Source of the DNA: Ruminococcaceae bacterium UBA5891
GTDB taxonomy: Bacteria; Bacillota; Clostridia; Oscillospirales; Acutalibacteraceae
Assembly (NCBI GenBank): GCA_002431945.1
Contig: DJET01000078.1
Span: forward strand, 101,764-118,549
Reading direction: 5' to 3'
DNA length: 16,786 nucleotides
Position numbers and translations under genes: made by a program. Of the stretch, positions 6,391-13,241 are shown one piece after another; the first letter of the stretch is position 1; every line of letters begins with the position of its first letter. The notes below the pieces were generated by a model, which worked only from the letters and a program-made list of their open reading frames with translations, did not search any database and was not told where the DNA came from.

Positions 6391-7314
6391 ATGAAGATTG
6401 AAAAAATACCTAATACCGAGCCTAATCCCGAAAGCTCGGTACAGCTTAAAAAGACAGGCAATATATTTGAAATAAGGACTATGAGCAAAGCTCCGCAAAT
6501 GCCGATTAAAAAGCTTGATAGAGATAATTTTGTCAATATCAAAACGGGCGAAGTTAAGGGCTTTAAGCATACCGAAAAAAGAACGGATAATATAAAAAGC
6601 GTTTCTCAATCTTTAAAGCAAATACGAAACTATATAAACACAAATATCACCGAACCCGAAAAAGCTTTGTTTGTAACTCTCACTTATGCCGAAAATATGC
6701 AAGATACCGAAAGACTATACAACGATTTTCGCAAATTCAATATGAAACTTAAATATTACTTAAATAAAAACAATATGCCGAAATACGAGTACATTTTAGT
6801 TATAGAACCGCAGGCAAGGGGGAGTCTGCATGCCCATTTGCTATTGATATTCAATGAAAAAGCGCCGTTTATTCCAAACAATGTTTTAGCCGAAATATGG
6901 GGACACGGTTTTGTGAAAATTAAATCCCTGAAAAATATTGATAATATAGGCGCATATCTTTCGGCGTATTTAGGCGATATGGAGCTTGGGGAAGCATTAA
7001 CGGTCAGCAGTAAAGAGGTTAAAGGCTTTAAGCTGATAAAAAATGATAAAAAGCCCTCAAAAGCGATAGTTAAAGGCGCAAGGCTGAAATTATATCCCAA
7101 AGGTTTTAGAATTTTCCGAAAAAGCAAAGGTATTGTACCGCCCGAAATTACAGACTGTACTTATTCCGAGGCAATGCACGAAATCGGGAATTGTGCCTTG
7201 ACATATGAAAAAACGATTAAAATAAGCGACGATAACGGAAAAACCTGCAACATAATAAATTATCGCCATTATAACAAAAAACGCAATAACGGGGGTGTGC
7301 CCGATAAAAGATAA
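6391..7314 (+). CDS. HUH-type rolling-circle replication initiator (ORF2/G2P-like Rep)
   Basis: This 307-residue protein should nick one strand at an origin and stay linked to the 5' end through tyrosine, starting rolling-circle replication of the excised circle or producing the transfer strand. Motif 1 is LFVTLTY (93-99). The metal-binding HUH motif is in RGSLHAHLLL, with His147 and His149. The candidate catalytic motif is GAYLSAYLGD, with Tyr189 and Tyr193, a YxxxY spacing like that of phiX174 gpA. The set fits the phage gene-II-like Rep group; no helicase domain is attached. The ribosome binding site AAAGGGG lies before the ATG at normal distance. It follows the FtsK-like gene, and a 59-codon gene overlaps its end. 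It could also serve as a relaxase. Confidence 0.85.
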   Translation: MKIEKIPNTEPNPESSVQLKKTGNIFEIRTMSKAPQMPIKKLDRDNFVNIKTGEVKGFKHTEKRTDNIKSVSQSLKQIRNYINTNITEPEKALFVTLTYAENMQDTERLYNDFRKFNMKLKYYLNKNNMPKYEYILVIEPQARGSLHAHLLLIFNEKAPFIPNNVLAEIWGHGFVKIKSLKNIDNIGAYLSAYLGDMELGEALTVSSKEVKGFKLIKNDKKPSKAIVKGARLKLYPKGFRIFRKSKGIVPPEITDCTYSEAMHEIGNCALTYEKTIKISDDNGKTCNIINYRHYNKKRNNGGVPDKR

Positions 7315-7474
7315 AAACAATGATTATGATACGGGTGTACCCGTTTATGTTATTCAATCGCTTGCACGGTGTATTTTACCCGAAATAACCGCTTTTTATG
7401 AAAGCAAAGAGGGACAGGAGTATTTTAACGATTGGAAAGCCGAGCAAGAGAAAAAGAACACTGAAATTAAGTAA
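7295..7474 (+). CDS. Small acidic protein overlapping the end of rep
   Basis: A 59-residue frame starts at GTG 7295, inside the last codons of rep in another frame, and ends at 7474. It contains YDTGVPVYVIQSLARCILPE and ends in a charged helix (EGQEYFNDWKAEQEKKN). The amphipathic character and the position four bases before the module terminator suggest a real gene. From memory I associate similar short proteins with the same place in other Clostridia elements, but I cannot verify this. The start is uncertain: the GTG has only a G-rich run immediately upstream, so translation is probably coupled to rep. Function unknown. Confidence 0.65.
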   Translation: MCPIKDKNNDYDTGVPVYVIQSLARCILPEITAFYESKEGQEYFNDWKAEQEKKNTEIK

Positions 7475-7477
7475 AAG

Positions 7478-7511
7478 AAAACGGATAGTACAAGCGACTA
7501 TCCGTTTTTTT
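7478..7511 (+). terminator. Strong terminator closing the replication/transfer module
   Basis: The stem AAACGGATAGT / ACTATCCGTTT has a 7-base loop and is followed by a run of seven T (7505-7511). It begins 4 bases after the last stop codon. It lies back to back with the leftward tRNA-Gln terminator. Confidence 0.92.
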
Positions 7512-7524
7512 CTATATATTACTG

Positions 7525-7582
7525 AAAAAATAAACAAACCCGAAAGCACCGTTAAAAAACACGGGCGAGTTCGGATTTGTTT
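7525..7582 (-). terminator. Terminator of tRNA-Gln
   Basis: On the minus strand AAACAAATCCGAA (7570-7582) pairs with TTCGGGTTTGTTT (7532-7544), 13 bp with one G-U pair, followed by ATTTTTT (7525-7531). The loop is long (25 bases) but G/C-containing and may fold further. It begins 4 bases beyond the CCA end of the tRNA. Confidence 0.75.
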
Positions 7583-7586
7583 CTTT

Positions 7587-7661
7587 TGGCTGGGGTGGCG
7601 AGATTCGAACTCACGAATGCAGCAGTCAAAGTGCTGTGTCTTACCGCTTGACGACACCCCA
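7587..7661 (-). tRNA. tRNA-Gln (anticodon TTG)
   Basis: The acceptor TGGGGTG pairs with CACCCCA, followed by discriminator G and an encoded CCA (7587-7589). The anticodon stem CAGCA/TGCTG encloses the loop CTTTGAC with anticodon TTG. The T-arm carries TTCGAAT. It is transcribed leftwards after tRNA-His and is the first clearly chromosomal gene next to the element. Confidence 0.95.
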
Positions 7662-7716
7662 ATATTCATACTATATAAAAAACTCCGCCGCTGTACGGCA
7701 GCAACGGATTAAAGAA

Positions 7717-7744
7717 AAGTAAACACGCATATGCGTGTTTACTT
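7717..7744 (-). terminator. Perfect 28-bp palindrome acting as terminator after tRNA-His
   Basis: The arms AAGTAAACACGCAT and ATGCGTGTTTACTT are perfect complements with no spacer, so about 12 bp form a stem with a small loop. On the minus strand TTTTCTTT follows the palindrome. It starts 2 bases from the CCA end of tRNA-His. Partial read-through could supply tRNA-Gln, for which I see no separate strong promoter. Confidence 0.75.
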
Positions 7745-7745
7745 A

Positions 7746-7823
7746 TGGGGTGGAAGATGGGATTCGAACCCACGGTCTCCAGTGCCACAAACTGGCGCTT
7801 TAACCAACTAAGCTACATCCACC
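7746..7823 (-). tRNA. tRNA-His (anticodon GTG)
   Basis: The anticodon loop TTGTGGC within the stem CCAGT/ACTGG carries GTG. The extra 5' G (position -1, base 7823) faces C73, the histidine identity feature, and CCA is encoded (7746-7748). The T-arm contains TTCGAAT. The acceptor GTGGATG/CTTCCAC has one T-T mismatch at pair 6-67; the rest pairs normally. Confidence 0.95.
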
Positions 7824-7837
7824 GTAACGCAAAAACT

Positions 7838-7865
7838 ATTATACCATAGAAATTCGTTTTGTCAA
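7838..7865 (-). promoter_or_regulatory. Promoter of the tRNA-His/tRNA-Gln unit
   Basis: On the minus strand TTGACA (7860-7865) and TATAAT (7838-7843) are both consensus, with a 16-base spacer and an extended TG before the -10 box. Transcription would start near 7831, about 8 bases before the mature tRNA-His end. Confidence 0.88.
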
Positions 7866-7878
7866 CAAAAAATTTTAT

Positions 7879-8091
7879 TTAAAGCGAAAAATCTTCGGGT
7901 TTGTAGCCGTCTGCAATTTTTACACGATCGGGAATACGCTTAATAGGATCGTATTTATAACTGCGGCAGCAGTCGCGCGGACCTGTAACGCCGTGCTTTT
8001 TGCAGAGTATCTCGTTTTCAAAATGTGAATTTTTCCCGTGAACGCAGTATTTGCAGGAGTGCGGTAGCTCCTTGTTAAAAAGCCTTGCCAT
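7879..8091 (-). CDS. Small cysteine-rich (zinc-binding-like) conserved protein
   Basis: This 70-residue protein begins MARLFNKELPHSCKYC. Cysteines at 13, 16, 30, 41 and 42 suggest a small zinc site (CxxC, C, CC). The C-terminal half has the pattern YKYDPIKRIP and ends DGYKPEDFSL. I recall proteins with this overall pattern as widespread in Clostridia but know of no assigned function. The ATG at 8091 follows GGTGATGA, 18 bases after the ylbJ stop, so the two are likely co-transcribed. Transcription then points at the tRNA-His promoter, with no obvious terminator between. Confidence 0.85.
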   Translation of the reverse strand: MARLFNKELPHSCKYCVHGKNSHFENEILCKKHGVTGPRDCCRSYKYDPIKRIPDRVKIADGYKPEDFSL

Positions 8092-8109
8092 ATATCATCA
8101 CCGTAAATA

Positions 8110-9165
8110 TTATACGATATCGTCAAGAATTTTTCCAGTATTTTTTTTATTAAATACCGATATTATAAGAATTATAACCATAACAAGCATTGAAAAGCCT
8201 AAAGCGCCGCCGCCGTAAAACGGCTTATACCTTACAGCCGATGATACAAAAACCGTTATATTGAATATTTTTATTAAAAGGCGCGTTATAATTGCCGAAA
8301 CAGCACCGTGAACCGCTCTGACTGCCGCAAAAACAAATAAATTTATTTTTAGTGATTTACCTACGCTTAAGACCTGGCACCAAATACTGATACCCGCAAA
8401 CCCCAAAAGAAAAGCCATAACCTCTATGCTTTTTGCCGAATATACCGCATTTGTAACCTCAAAAAATGCTTTTGCATATTTTAAGAAGGGAAAATTTTCG
8501 GAATAGCAGTTTAAATATGCGTTTACTGCGGAAAAAAATATAACATACCCGCAAATTCCGAGTACGGACGACGCCGCTGACGATACCGAGTATACAAAGC
8601 AATCGGCAGCGTTATGTCGGAATATGTTTTGCTTGTTTATACCGTTTTGCGGCTTTATAAAAAAACCGCATAAAACGCCGATAATAAGCGATGACGCTAA
8701 ATGCGCGGCAAAAAGAACCGTTCCCGCCGATTTTGAGCCCAAAACTCCGCTTCCGACCGCAATAATAACAAATGCTGGTCCGGCATTAACACAGTAGTTC
8801 AGCATAATTCCGGCATTTTCGGGCGATATTTTTTTGTTATCAACAGCCTCATTCAGCAATTTTGCACCTATCGGATATCCGCCTATACAGCTTAAAAGCA
8901 TTATTGCAAAAAGCTCGCCGTTTATGTTAAATATTCGCTTTGTAACAGGCGATAAGTACCTGAAAGGCGAAAGCGCTCCCGAACCGCTTAAAAATAATAC
9001 GCAGGCGGTAAATGGGAAAAGCGAGGGAATTATTATTCTGCCCGAAATAAGAATGCCTTCGGCAACGCCCGAAGTGCAGACTTCGGGATTTGCAAGAATA
9101 AGCGCGATAAAAGCTAAAATAAAGATTACGGCAGTATATTTTTTAAAATAGGTTTTTAACTTCAA
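8110..9165 (-). CDS. ylbJ: Sporulation integral membrane protein YlbJ
   Basis: This membrane protein is required for spore cortex/spore resistance in Bacillus subtilis, where it is under sigma-E. It has an N-terminal hydrophobic segment after a Lys-rich start and about eight further hydrophobic segments. The segments IIIPSLFPF and SCIGGYPIGAKLL are characteristic of YlbJ and related nucleoside-recognition/Gate-domain proteins. I chose TTG at 9165 because GGGGGCG lies about 5-10 bases upstream; a TTG at 9180 would add five residues but has no ribosome binding site. Length (351) is somewhat under the B. subtilis protein (about 400). It is divergent from yqfC, another sporulation gene, which suggests shared mother-cell control from the 86-bp region between them. 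Confidence 0.9.
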   Translation of the reverse strand: MKLKTYFKKYTAVIFILAFIALILANPEVCTSGVAEGILISGRIIIPSLFPFTACVLFLSGSGALSPFRYLSPVTKRIFNINGELFAIMLLSCIGGYPIGAKLLNEAVDNKKISPENAGIMLNYCVNAGPAFVIIAVGSGVLGSKSAGTVLFAAHLASSLIIGVLCGFFIKPQNGINKQNIFRHNAADCFVYSVSSAASSVLGICGYVIFFSAVNAYLNCYSENFPFLKYAKAFFEVTNAVYSAKSIEVMAFLLGFAGISIWCQVLSVGKSLKINLFVFAAVRAVHGAVSAIITRLLIKIFNITVFVSSAVRYKPFYGGGALGFSMLVMVIILIISVFNKKNTGKILDDIV

Positions 9166-9251
9166 CTTTATCGCCCCCAAAATAACTATATGCTTTTTAG
9201 AATTATTATAATGATAATTTCATAATATAAATTGCAGAGGAGTTGTGAGGA
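9166..9251. promoter_or_regulatory. Divergent region between ylbJ and yqfC (candidate sigma-E promoters)
   Basis: This is a short AT-rich region between two divergent sporulation genes. CATAATAT (9221-9228, plus) and CATATAGT (minus, near 9185-9192) loosely resemble the sigma-E -10 pattern, but I find no convincing -35 partners. The ribosome binding site of yqfC (AGAGGAG, 9236-9242) is clear. The promoters are inferred from known family regulation rather than read securely from sequence. Confidence 0.3.
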
Positions 9252-9551
9252 GTGGCTAAAAAATTCAAATACAAATCCGAAAAGCCAAAGGAAAAATGGC
9301 GCATTTTCGGGTGCGGAGACGTTGATATCAAAACCGATATGATGAACGGAACGCATATTGAGCTTTTTTCCAACAGGGAAATAACCGTTGAGGGGTGTAT
9401 AGGCGTATTTGAATACAGCGATGCATACTTAAAGCTGCGGCTTAATAAGGGCGCTCTTATACTATGCGGCAGCGGCTTTGATATAGCCTCATTTGAAGGC
9501 TCTAACATTACCGTCAAGGGTAAGATATCTTCCCTTGAATTTTGCGTGTAG
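9252..9551 (+). CDS. yqfC: Sporulation protein YqfC (YabP/YqfC family)
   Basis: This 99-residue protein belongs to the YabP/YqfC family, sigma-E-controlled proteins of spore formation whose biochemical role is unresolved. The segments GDVDIKTDMMNGTHIELFSNREITVEGCIGVFEY and LNKGALILCG follow the family pattern of short beta strands. The start is GTG at 9252, with AGAGGAG nine bases upstream; an in-frame stop lies just before. The yqfD ribosome binding site overlaps the stop codon, as in the conserved yqfC-yqfD pair. The N-terminus is Lys-rich. Confidence 0.92.
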   Translation: MAKKFKYKSEKPKEKWRIFGCGDVDIKTDMMNGTHIELFSNREITVEGCIGVFEYSDAYLKLRLNKGALILCGSGFDIASFEGSNITVKGKISSLEFCV

Positions 9552-9559
9552 GTGAATTT

Positions 9560-10726
9560 ATGCTCTGGATTTACAGATTTATTTGCGGTTTTTTAACGGT
9601 AGAGGTTTCGGGCGATATTGCGGAAAACATACTTAATATCTGTGCAAAAAACGGAATACCGCTGTGGGGAATAAAGCGGACGGGAAAAAAGCTTTGCTGC
9701 CGTATGACGATCAAAAGCTTTAAGCTGCTGCCGAAGGTAAGAAAAAACAGCGGCATAAGAATACATATTTTAAAAAAATACGGCATTCCATTTATCGCCG
9801 CGCGTTATAAAAAAAGATATGGGATTATTGCGGGCGCGGCAATATTTTTCGGGCTTTTAAAGCTTATGTCTCTTTTTGTATGGAGTATCGAGGTTGAAGG
9901 CAACAAAACGGTTTCGGCAAGTGAAATTACAGCAGCCTGCGAAGAAATCGGCGTATACGAGGGAATGAATAAAAAAGACCTTGATCCTAAAAACGCGGGT
10001 CAAAGCCTGCTTTTAAAGTGCGGAAGGCTTGCGTGGGCTTCCTTCAATTTAGAGGGCTGCAGACTGACGGTTAACGTAACAGAGGCAAAGCCCAAGGCGG
10101 AGGATAACAGCATACCGACAAATTTAAAGGCCGCCGCAGACGGCATTATAACAAAAATAGACGTAACCTCCGGCAATTGCGTGGTAAAGGTAGGCGATGC
10201 GGTAGCAAAGGGCGACCTTTTGGTTTCGGGCATAATTGAAAACGAAAACGGCACGCGCTTTGTTCATTCGATAGGAAAAATCGAAGCCGAAACCGAACGT
10301 GAAATAATTTTAGACGGAAGCTTTGAAAAAAAAGAAACGGTTAAAACAGGTGAAAAAAAGAAAAAAAGCGCACTGTATTTTTTCACGCTTAAAATTCCGC
10401 TTTATTTAGGCAGGATAAACGGCGGATATGAAAGCCAAACCGAGGTTAAAAGCGTTAAGCTGTTTAATAAAAGCCTGCCGATAAGGCTTTATACAAAAAC
10501 CTTCGAAATTACCGAGGGCAGAACCGTAAGATTAAGCAGGGAACAGCTTGAAAACGAGCTTTTAAAGCGATATAACGAATATGCCAAGGTAGAAAATATA
10601 AGCGGTTTTGAGGTTAAAAATCGTGAATTTGACGAAATAGAGGGCGGTATACGCCTTAAAATGGTAATTTGTGGCACTGAAAATATCGCAGGTCAGGACG
10701 TTATGTTATTTAATACTGGAAATTGA
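9560..10726 (+). CDS. yqfD: Sporulation protein YqfD
   Basis: YqfD proteins are sigma-E-dependent membrane proteins related to SpoIV-type factors; their exact action is not known. The N-terminal region (MLWIYRFICGFLTVEVSGD) is family-typical. One membrane segment lies at about 87-108, followed by VWSIEVEGNKTVS, the start of a large extracytoplasmic domain with the family-typical segments AADGIITKIDVTSGNCVVKVGDAVAKGDLLVSG-like in the middle (about 190-225). I start at ATG 9560 with AGGTG overlapping the yqfC stop; a TTG at 9542 in the same frame lacks support. The 388-residue length is normal. The next gene, phoH, has its own promoter about 55 bases later. Confidence 0.93.
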   Translation: MLWIYRFICGFLTVEVSGDIAENILNICAKNGIPLWGIKRTGKKLCCRMTIKSFKLLPKVRKNSGIRIHILKKYGIPFIAARYKKRYGIIAGAAIFFGLLKLMSLFVWSIEVEGNKTVSASEITAACEEIGVYEGMNKKDLDPKNAGQSLLLKCGRLAWASFNLEGCRLTVNVTEAKPKAEDNSIPTNLKAAADGIITKIDVTSGNCVVKVGDAVAKGDLLVSGIIENENGTRFVHSIGKIEAETEREIILDGSFEKKETVKTGEKKKKSALYFFTLKIPLYLGRINGGYESQTEVKSVKLFNKSLPIRLYTKTFEITEGRTVRLSREQLENELLKRYNEYAKVENISGFEVKNREFDEIEGGIRLKMVICGTENIAGQDVMLFNTGN

Positions 10727-10744
10727 GAAAAAATGTGGTATAAT
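10716..10744 (+). promoter_or_regulatory. Candidate vegetative promoter of phoH and downstream genes
   Basis: An extended -10, TGGTATAAT (10736-10744), matches consensus. The -35 region CTGGAA (10716-10721, 17-base spacing) is weak, as is usual with extended -10 sites. It overlaps the yqfD end and would free phoH-mutS2 from sporulation-only expression. Confidence 0.6.
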
Positions 10745-10780
10745 AATAAAAGCAGTAAACGTGTTTAAGGAGAAGTTGTA

Positions 10781-11740
10781 TTGTTTGAGCAAACGGTTGA
10801 TATAGAGCGTATCGAACAGCTTGTAAATCTGTTCGGTAATTTTGATGAAAATATCAAGCGGATAGAAAAGAAATACGGCGTGGCCGTAACCTCGCACGGC
10901 TCGCAAATTAAGATAAGGGGCGAGGCGACAAACGTTATGAACGCAGTAAGAACCGTCAACGCCCTTATCGCTATGATAAATAAAGGCGAGCAGATAACCG
11001 ATCAAAACGTCGACTATGTCGCTGCGCTTGTAGAAGACGGGGAAGACGGAAAAATAAGCGCCGTAACAGACGCAGACTGCGTATGCATCACCTCAAAGGG
11101 AAAGCCCGTAAAGCCAAAAACCGTGGGTCAGCGCCATTATGTGGACGCAATCAAGAAAAACACAATTACAATAGGCGTGGGTCCTGCCGGAACGGGTAAA
11201 ACATATTTGGCGGTTGCGTGCGCGGTGAGCGCATTTAGAGCAAAAGAGGTAAACCGCATTATTTTAACGCGCCCCGCGGTTGAAGCGGGCGAAAAGTTAG
11301 GCTTTCTGCCGGGTGATCTGCAGCAAAAGGTAGATCCTTATTTAAGACCGCTTTACGACGCGCTGTTTGAAATGCTGGGCGCGGAAAATTTCCAAAAATG
11401 TCAGGAACGCGGCGATATTGAAGTAGCGCCGTTAGCATATATGCGCGGAAGAACGCTTGACGACAGCTTTATTATTCTCGACGAAGCCCAAAACACAACC
11501 GGCGAGCAGATGAAAATGTTTTTAACGCGCTTAGGATTTAATTCAAAGGCGGTTGTAACGGGCGACGTTACTCAGATAGACCTGCCCGACGGCAAGCGCT
11601 CAGGCCTTAAAGAAGCCGTAAAGGTTCTTCGGGGTATAGACGATATTCACATACACTACCTGACCGGAAAGGACGTAGTTCGTCACAGACTTGTTCAGGA
11701 AATTATAAAAGCTTATGAAAGAAGTGCTGAAAAGAAATGA
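10781..11740 (+). CDS. phoH: PhoH-like ATPase
   Basis: PhoH proteins are P-loop ATPases related to the helicase superfamily I core and linked to RNA metabolism, often next to ybeY. A small KH-like N-terminal domain (about 1-75) comes first. Walker A GPAGTGKT is at 134-141, Walker B FIILDEAQN at 230-238, and the family segment LTRPAVEAGEKLGFLPGDL at about 162-180. TTG at 10781 is the start, with AAGGAG eight bases upstream. The stop overlaps the ybeY start as ATGA, indicating coupled translation. The 319-residue length is normal for the family. Confidence 0.95.
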   Translation: MFEQTVDIERIEQLVNLFGNFDENIKRIEKKYGVAVTSHGSQIKIRGEATNVMNAVRTVNALIAMINKGEQITDQNVDYVAALVEDGEDGKISAVTDADCVCITSKGKPVKPKTVGQRHYVDAIKKNTITIGVGPAGTGKTYLAVACAVSAFRAKEVNRIILTRPAVEAGEKLGFLPGDLQQKVDPYLRPLYDALFEMLGAENFQKCQERGDIEVAPLAYMRGRTLDDSFIILDEAQNTTGEQMKMFLTRLGFNSKAVVTGDVTQIDLPDGKRSGLKEAVKVLRGIDDIHIHYLTGKDVVRHRLVQEIIKAYERSAEKK

Positions 11741-12219
11741 GTATAAAGGTTAATATTACGGACGAGCAAAAAAAGATCAAGCTGCCCACGGGCACCCGCC
11801 TGCTTATAAGAAAGGCGTGCATTGCCACCCTAAAGCTTGAGGGCTTTGAGGATTCGGCAGAGGTAAACGTTACCCTTGTAAACGATGAAATGATAAGGGA
11901 AATGAACGCGAAATTCCGTAAAATAGATTCTTCTACCGATGTTTTGTCGTTCCCGCTCGGCGAAAACGGCGTGTACGATACAAACCCCGAAACAGGGGCA
12001 AAAATGCTCGGCGATATAGTGATTTCGGTTGAGCACGCGCTGTCTCAGGCCAATCTTTACGGTCACGGAATTGAACGCGAAACAGCGTTTTTAACCGTTC
12101 ATTCAATGCTTCATCTGTTAGGCTACGACCATGAAAAGGGCGGCCTTGAAAAAACCGTTATGCGTGAAAAGGAAGAACGCGTGCTCGACGCTCTCGGTCT
12201 TGCAATAAATAAGGTTTGA
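11737..12219 (+). CDS. ybeY: Endoribonuclease YbeY (rRNA maturation factor)
   Basis: YbeY is a zinc-dependent single-strand endoribonuclease for 16S rRNA 3'-end maturation and ribosome quality control. The metal motif HSMLHLLGYDH is present (His122, His126, His132), and STDVLSFPLGE (about 66-76) precedes it as in the family. The 160-residue length is normal. The ATG overlaps the phoH stop by four bases, with no strong ribosome binding site of its own, so coupling is likely. In many Firmicutes dgkA and cdd lie between ybeY and era; here era follows after 28 bases. Confidence 0.96.
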   Translation: MSIKVNITDEQKKIKLPTGTRLLIRKACIATLKLEGFEDSAEVNVTLVNDEMIREMNAKFRKIDSSTDVLSFPLGENGVYDTNPETGAKMLGDIVISVEHALSQANLYGHGIERETAFLTVHSMLHLLGYDHEKGGLEKTVMREKEERVLDALGLAINKV

Positions 12220-12247
12220 TATACATAATTTTTAAGGAACGGCTTTA

Positions 12248-13165
12248 ATGAAAGAAAAATCGGCTTTTATAACTATAATAGGCAGACCGAACGTGGGAAA
12301 ATCCTCACTTATGAACCGAATTCTCGGAACAAAGGTAGCAATTGTATCGGACAAGCCGCAAACCACAAGAACGCGCATAATGGGCGTTTATACGCGCTGC
12401 GAGGATCAAATTGTTTTTATTGATACGCCCGGTTTTCACAAGCCGCGCAATCAGCTTGATAAAAATATGAATAAGGCGGTAGGCGACGGTATGTCGGACG
12501 TGGACGCTGCCGTGCTTGTTGTAGAGGCGTCGCCGAAATTCAGTCTTGAAAACGGTATTCCGCCTGCCGAAAATGAGCTTATTAAAGAACTGCACCGCAG
12601 AAAAATGCACGCGGTGCTTGTGATAAATAAGATTGATCTGCTTGAAAAAAAAGAGACGCTGTTATCGCTTATTCCGCTTTATATGAAGGAGTTTCCGTTT
12701 GACGCGGTAATTCCGCTTTCGGCCAAAACAGGGGACGGCACAAAAATTTTAACCGAAGAATTAAGCCGATATTTAAAGCCGTCGCCGCATTATTTTGCCG
12801 ACGACGATATTACGGATCAACCCGAAAAAACAATGGTTGCCGAAATGATACGCGAAAAGCTGTTACGCCTTTTAAATAAAGAAGTGCCGCACGGTATTGC
12901 GGTCGATTTGGAACGTTTTGTTGAACGCGATACGGCAAACGGCGAACCTATTTTAGAGGTTGAAGCCGCGATAATATGCGAAAAAGAATCGCACAAGGGC
13001 ATTGTTATAGGAAAAGGCGGCGCTATGCTTAAAAAGGCAGGAACGCTTGCACGCCGCGATATTGAGGAATTTTTCGGTATACGCGCCTCGGTTAAGCTTT
13101 GGGTAAAGGTTAAAGAGGATTGGCGCAACCGCGAGGGACTTATTCATACCTTCGGGCTTGATTAA
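12248..13165 (+). CDS. era: GTPase Era
   Basis: Era binds 16S rRNA near its 3' end and acts in 30S subunit assembly. GTPase motifs are complete: G1 GRPNVGKS (12-19), G2 around TTRTRIMG (39-46), G3 DTPG (59-62), G4 NKID (127-130) and G5 SAK (158-160). The C-terminal KH domain has GKGG (255-258). The 305-residue length is normal. AAGGA lies nine bases before the ATG. It works in the same process as YbeY just upstream. Confidence 0.97.
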   Translation: MKEKSAFITIIGRPNVGKSSLMNRILGTKVAIVSDKPQTTRTRIMGVYTRCEDQIVFIDTPGFHKPRNQLDKNMNKAVGDGMSDVDAAVLVVEASPKFSLENGIPPAENELIKELHRRKMHAVLVINKIDLLEKKETLLSLIPLYMKEFPFDAVIPLSAKTGDGTKILTEELSRYLKPSPHYFADDDITDQPEKTMVAEMIREKLLRLLNKEVPHGIAVDLERFVERDTANGEPILEVEAAIICEKESHKGIVIGKGGAMLKKAGTLARRDIEEFFGIRASVKLWVKVKEDWRNREGLIHTFGLD

Positions 13166-13185
13166 CTTTTATTACCTGTTATAAA
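13158..13185 (+). promoter_or_regulatory. Weak candidate internal promoter before the yqzL-like gene and recO
   Basis: TTGATT (13158-13163) and TATAAA (13180-13185) lie 16 bases apart at the era end. The gap from era to the next gene (76 bases) is longer than elsewhere in this cluster, consistent with an internal start, but the match is only fair. Confidence 0.3.
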
Positions 13186-13241
13186 TTCGGTAAGATATAC
13201 AGACACTTTTAATGTTATCTTGAATTTTGGCAGGCGATAAA

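Larger units (their letters stand above)
1..7524. mobile_element. Integrative element carrying serine recombinase, FtsK-like pump and rolling-circle Rep (left end outside window)
   Basis: The stretch holds a large serine recombinase, two XRE-type repressors, an FtsK/TcpA-like ATPase, a HUH replication initiator and several genes of unknown function. It is clearly more AT-rich than the sporulation and housekeeping genes to the right. The right limit is inferred: the rightward module ends in a strong terminator (7478-7511), and the terminator of the chromosomal tRNA-Gln begins at about 7525, so the junction should lie between or very near them. The left limit is beyond position 1, because the recombinase gene runs off the edge; in such elements the recombinase is usually near one end. 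No type IV secretion genes are seen in the visible part. Whether it is conjugative by itself, mobilisable or defective cannot be decided here. Confidence 0.8.

Noticed and set aside
7398..7712. Open frame of 104 codons across the junction
   Set aside because: It runs through a strong terminator and antisense through tRNA-Gln, so it cannot be a sensible gene.
9542..9559. Earlier TTG start for yqfD
   Set aside because: It overlaps the yqfC end without a ribosome binding site; the ATG at 9560 has AGGTG at normal distance and a family-typical N-terminus.
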